Assembly: GCA_050743385.1 (NCBI GenBank)
Contig: JBOGFJ010000126.1
Location: forward strand, 1 to 7,730
Reading direction: 5' to 3'
Source of the DNA: JACDBD01 sp050743385
GTDB lineage: Bacteria; Actinomycetota; Acidimicrobiia; IMCC26256; JACDBD01
Length of the DNA: 7,730 nt
The position numbers were made by a program, and so were the translations under genes. The notes beneath the pieces were generated by a model. It saw nothing but the letters and a program-made list of their open reading frames with translations. It ran no database searches and had not been told where the DNA came from. Numbering within the stretch: the first letter of the stretch is position 1; each line of letters starts with the position of its first letter. Of this stretch, positions 6,365 to 7,730 are shown in pieces.

Positions 6365-7420
6365 TCAGCCGGCGGCTTCCTGGAGGCTCGCGACGCTCGG
6401 ATCGGATGCAGCGTCGCGGAGCCCGTCGAGCGCGTCGCGGTCACCCTTGAGGTACGCGTCCCAGAACGCGATCGAGCCTTCGACGAGGGCGTCGCCCTGG
6501 GGGCCTTCGACGCCGACGAACGGCTGGACGTGGCCGGCGCCCGGGAACGTGAGGAGGTACTTCGGCGCGCTCGCCTGGGCGTACGCGTCGGTACCGTTCG
6601 TGTACGGCACGATGCCGTCGACGTCACCGTGCATGAGAAGCAGCGGCGTATCGACACCGACGAAGTAGTTCGCACGATCGTCGACCAGTCCCATGACGGC
6701 GGACATCGGGATGGTCGCGTCGACCCGGTCGTCGGTGCAACATGCGGCGTACGCGAGGCCGAGCGTGGTGATACCGCCTCCCGAGTGCCCGGAGGCGCCG
6801 ATTCGTTTCCGAGCAACCATCCCCCGGAGCGAACCCCGCTCCTTCGCCAGCGCGAGCACCCGGTCGATCACGAAGCTGGCGTCGGCGGGCTGGTTCTTCA
6901 GGTCCGCGAGCCCGCTGTTGAAGGCGTTCCCGCCGGGTGCATCGGTGTTCGACAGCGGGTAGTCGGGCGCGGCGACGACGTATCCGGCCGAGACCCACTC
7001 GCCGATCACGCCCTCGTACACCGTGGCGTTCGCGGTGAGGCCGTGGCTGAAGAGGATGAGCGGGTACGGGCGATCGCCCTTGGCGGGTGAGGCGCCGTCG
7101 ACGATCTCGTCCTCTACGTAGGTGCCCCGCGCGGGATAGAAGATCGTGGTGAGGAGGGTGCGGTTCGGCGCGCCCGCGAACGTTCCCGTCGCCATCGTCG
7201 GCCGGCTGTCGTCGACGAACGTCTCCTGCACCCGGCCGACCGCGTACGTGCCGACGGCGGCCACCTCGACGCGCCGCTTCTCGCCCTTTCCGGCGCCCGC
7301 CGGCGCGGCGATGACGCCGACGACGAGGACGCTGCTCACGACCGACGCAACCATCGCGTGACGCAGCGCGTTCATGGACCCCCTGTCGGCCCGCCGCCCC
7401 CGAGCGGCGAGACGGGACAT
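6365..7420 (-). CDS. Secreted alpha/beta hydrolase (chlorophyllase / PAF-acetylhydrolase-like)
   Basis: A 351-residue serine hydrolase predicted to cleave an ester or similar bond outside the cell. A basic N-terminus precedes a hydrophobic signal (about 23-39) with likely cleavage near APAGA-G. Catalytic features are in order: oxyanion region LILFSHGLTA (121-130), nucleophile elbow GHSGGG with S213, acid D268 in HGDVDGIVPY, and H297 in PGAGH. PDYPL and NQPADASFVIDRVLAL are characteristic of the family, which includes chlorophyllase-like, PAF-acetylhydrolase-like and some polyester-active enzymes. AACCTDD (225-231) is a conserved Cys pair region in relatives as I recall them. The ATG at 7420 has AAAGG 7 bases upstream. 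ATG 7375 (MNALRHAM) has AGGGGG just upstream, and residues 1-15 use rare codons such as AGG and GGG, so the shorter start is a real alternative. It is the first gene of the four-gene minus-strand operon. The hydrolase call is firm; the substrate is unknown. Confidence 0.92.
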   Translation of the reverse strand: MSRLAARGRRADRGSMNALRHAMVASVVSSVLVVGVIAAPAGAGKGEKRRVEVAAVGTYAVGRVQETFVDDSRPTMATGTFAGAPNRTLLTTIFYPARGTYVEDEIVDGASPAKGDRPYPLILFSHGLTANATVYEGVIGEWVSAGYVVAAPDYPLSNTDAPGGNAFNSGLADLKNQPADASFVIDRVLALAKERGSLRGMVARKRIGASGHSGGGITTLGLAYAACCTDDRVDATIPMSAVMGLVDDRANYFVGVDTPLLLMHGDVDGIVPYTNGTDAYAQASAPKYLLTFPGAGHVQPFVGVEGPQGDALVEGSIAFWDAYLKGDRDALDGLRDAASDPSVASLQEAAG

Positions 7421-7460
7421 TCTCGCACCTTTCGGTCGCGGAGCGGCAGCGGGCGAGCAG

Positions 7461-7466
7461 TAACCT
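7461..7466 (+). promoter_or_regulatory. Putative -10 box (TAACCT) for tRNA-Cys
   Basis: TAACCT fits the actinobacterial TANNNT -10 pattern and ends 10 bases before the mature tRNA 5' end. No clear -35 at 16-18 bp. The 56-bp gap to the hydrolase start must also hold that operon's promoter or 5' leader. Confidence 0.35.
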
Positions 7467-7476
7467 CGCAGGTCCA

Positions 7477-7551
7477 GGCGGCGTAGCCGAGTGGCTCAGG
7501 CAGAGGTCTGCAAAACCTTGTACGCGGGTTCGATTCCCGCCGCCGCCTCCA
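7477..7551 (+). tRNA. tRNA-Cys(GCA)
   Basis: The full cloverleaf can be drawn. The acceptor GGCGGCG (7477-7483) pairs with CGCCGCC (7541-7547). The D stem is GCC/GGC (7486-7488 with 7499-7501). The anticodon stem GAGGT/ACCTT carries the loop CTGCAAA with anticodon GCA at 7510-7512. The T stem GCGGG/CCCGC carries the loop TTCGATT. U73 (7548), the expected discriminator for tRNA-Cys, is followed by an encoded CCA (7549-7551). It delivers cysteine to UGC/UGU codons. It is transcribed divergently from the exported-protein operon. Its 3' end faces an integrase-like gene, so it probably serves as an integration site. Confidence 0.96.
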
Positions 7552-7596
7552 CTCTGACCAGGCGCGATATCCGCGACCTCCGAAGTGGCGGGCGCG

Positions 7597-7615
7597 ATGA
7601 TCACCAAATGATCAC
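7597..7615. repeat. Tandem 8-mer ATGATCAC, 11-bp period
   Basis: Two identical ATGATCAC copies (7597-7604 and 7608-7615) are separated by CAA. Each contains the palindrome TGATCA, and the 11-bp period puts both on the same DNA face. The position 16 bp before the integrase start suggests an operator or an integrase arm-type or excision-factor binding site. This is a direct observation with inferred function. Confidence 0.6.
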
Positions 7616-7630
7616 GCGATTCGAGCCGCG

Positions 7631-7730
7631 GTGAGGGGCCATCTGCGCCGGCGCGGCGACGCCTGGCAGCTCGTCGTCGACGCCGGGCGCGACCCGCTGA
7701 CGGGCAGGCGCCGCCAGGTCACCCGGACGG
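7631..7730 (+). CDS. Tyrosine integrase, N-terminal arm-binding region (cut by right edge)
   Basis: A reading frame from GTG at 7631 runs open to the edge, giving 33 codons. The translation (VRGHLRRRGDAWQLVV, then DAGRDPLTGRRRQVTRT) closely follows the N-terminal arm-type DNA-binding (AP2-like) domain of actinobacterial phage and plasmid tyrosine integrases: G-H-(I/L)-R-R-R-G, an aromatic-hydrophobic strand, D-x-G-R-D-P-x-T-G-(K/R)-R-R, and a T/S-rich turn. Such enzymes integrate or excise elements at tRNA genes. No catalytic R-H-R-Y residues fall inside the window. The frame closes at TGA 7598 upstream, and GTG 7631 is the only ATG/GTG/TTG codon between that stop and the edge that leaves the domain intact, so the start is fairly secure, though the Shine-Dalgarno is weak. 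The tRNA neighbour strongly supports the call. Confidence 0.8.
   Translation, partial: MRGHLRRRGDAWQLVVDAGRDPLTGRRRQVTRT

Larger units (their letters stand above)
7552..7730 (+). mobile_element. Left end of a tRNA-integrated element (edge only)
   Basis: An integrase-like gene begins 79 bp beyond the tRNA-Cys 3' end and reads away from it, the common layout at one end of actinobacterial integrated elements (prophages, ICEs, integrative plasmids). The attachment core would be expected to overlap the tRNA 3' half, so the tRNA is restored by the element. The second att copy and the cargo lie outside the window, so the element's type and whether it is intact cannot be judged. Confidence 0.5.

Noticed and set aside
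5987..7090. Plus-strand frame of 367 codons over the propeller and hydrolase genes
   Set aside because: Arg/Val/Asp-rich shadow without motifs, opposite two clear genes.
6624..7607. Minus-strand frame of 327 codons running through the tRNA and hydrolase gene
   Set aside because: Its start region includes the reverse complement of tRNA-Cys (reads GGGGGNRTRVQGFADL, a familiar false protein), and the rest is an Arg-rich shadow of the hydrolase.
7608..7634. Eight-codon frame MITRFEPR whose TGA overlaps the integrase GTG
   Set aside because: A leader peptide is possible, but so short a frame is expected by chance, its ATG falls in the repeat, and no Shine-Dalgarno supports it.
1..7730. CRISPR array, insertion sequence or riboswitch
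   Set aside because: No regularly spaced repeats, no transposase and no recognisable riboswitch fold were seen in the short intergenic stretches.

Overview
The window is very GC-rich and tightly packed. It has actinobacterial-style GTG starts, 4-bp GTGA overlaps and a Thr-rich lipoprotein linker. A high-GC actinomycete is the best guess, possibly Acidimicrobiia-like, although no rRNA or marker gene confirms this.

Layout. (1) Positions 1-434 (minus) hold the N-terminal 144 codons of a thiolase-fold protein of the HMG-CoA-synthase-like family, cut by the left edge. (2) An 80-bp divergent gap is followed by a plus-strand membrane PAS-GGDEF-EAL protein for cyclic-di-GMP turnover, ending at 2779. 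(3) Converging on it across 17 bp is a minus-strand operon of four exported proteins, transcribed from about 7420 down to 2797. In transcription order these are an alpha/beta hydrolase, a PQQ-type beta-propeller lipoprotein, an NHL-like secreted propeller, and a small lipoprotein that looks like the extracellular domain of FtsX without its permease. Gaps are 9 bp or less, or 4-bp overlaps. (4) Divergent from the operon is a complete tRNA-Cys(GCA) with encoded CCA. About 80 bp past its 3' end starts a tyrosine-integrase-like gene, cut by the right edge. This is the usual arrangement at one end of an element integrated in a tRNA gene. A tandem ATGATCAC repeat lies between the tRNA and the integrase.

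The operon is the most interesting part. All four products carry export signals, so they probably work together outside the membrane. A hydrolase next to a PQQ-type propeller resembles the oxidation-plus-hydrolysis logic of polyvinyl-alcohol degradation, but the substrate is unknown and no cytochrome c is present. The FtsX-like lipoprotein adds a possible link to cell-wall hydrolase control. Function here is inference. The domain calls rest on motifs read by eye, without database searches.
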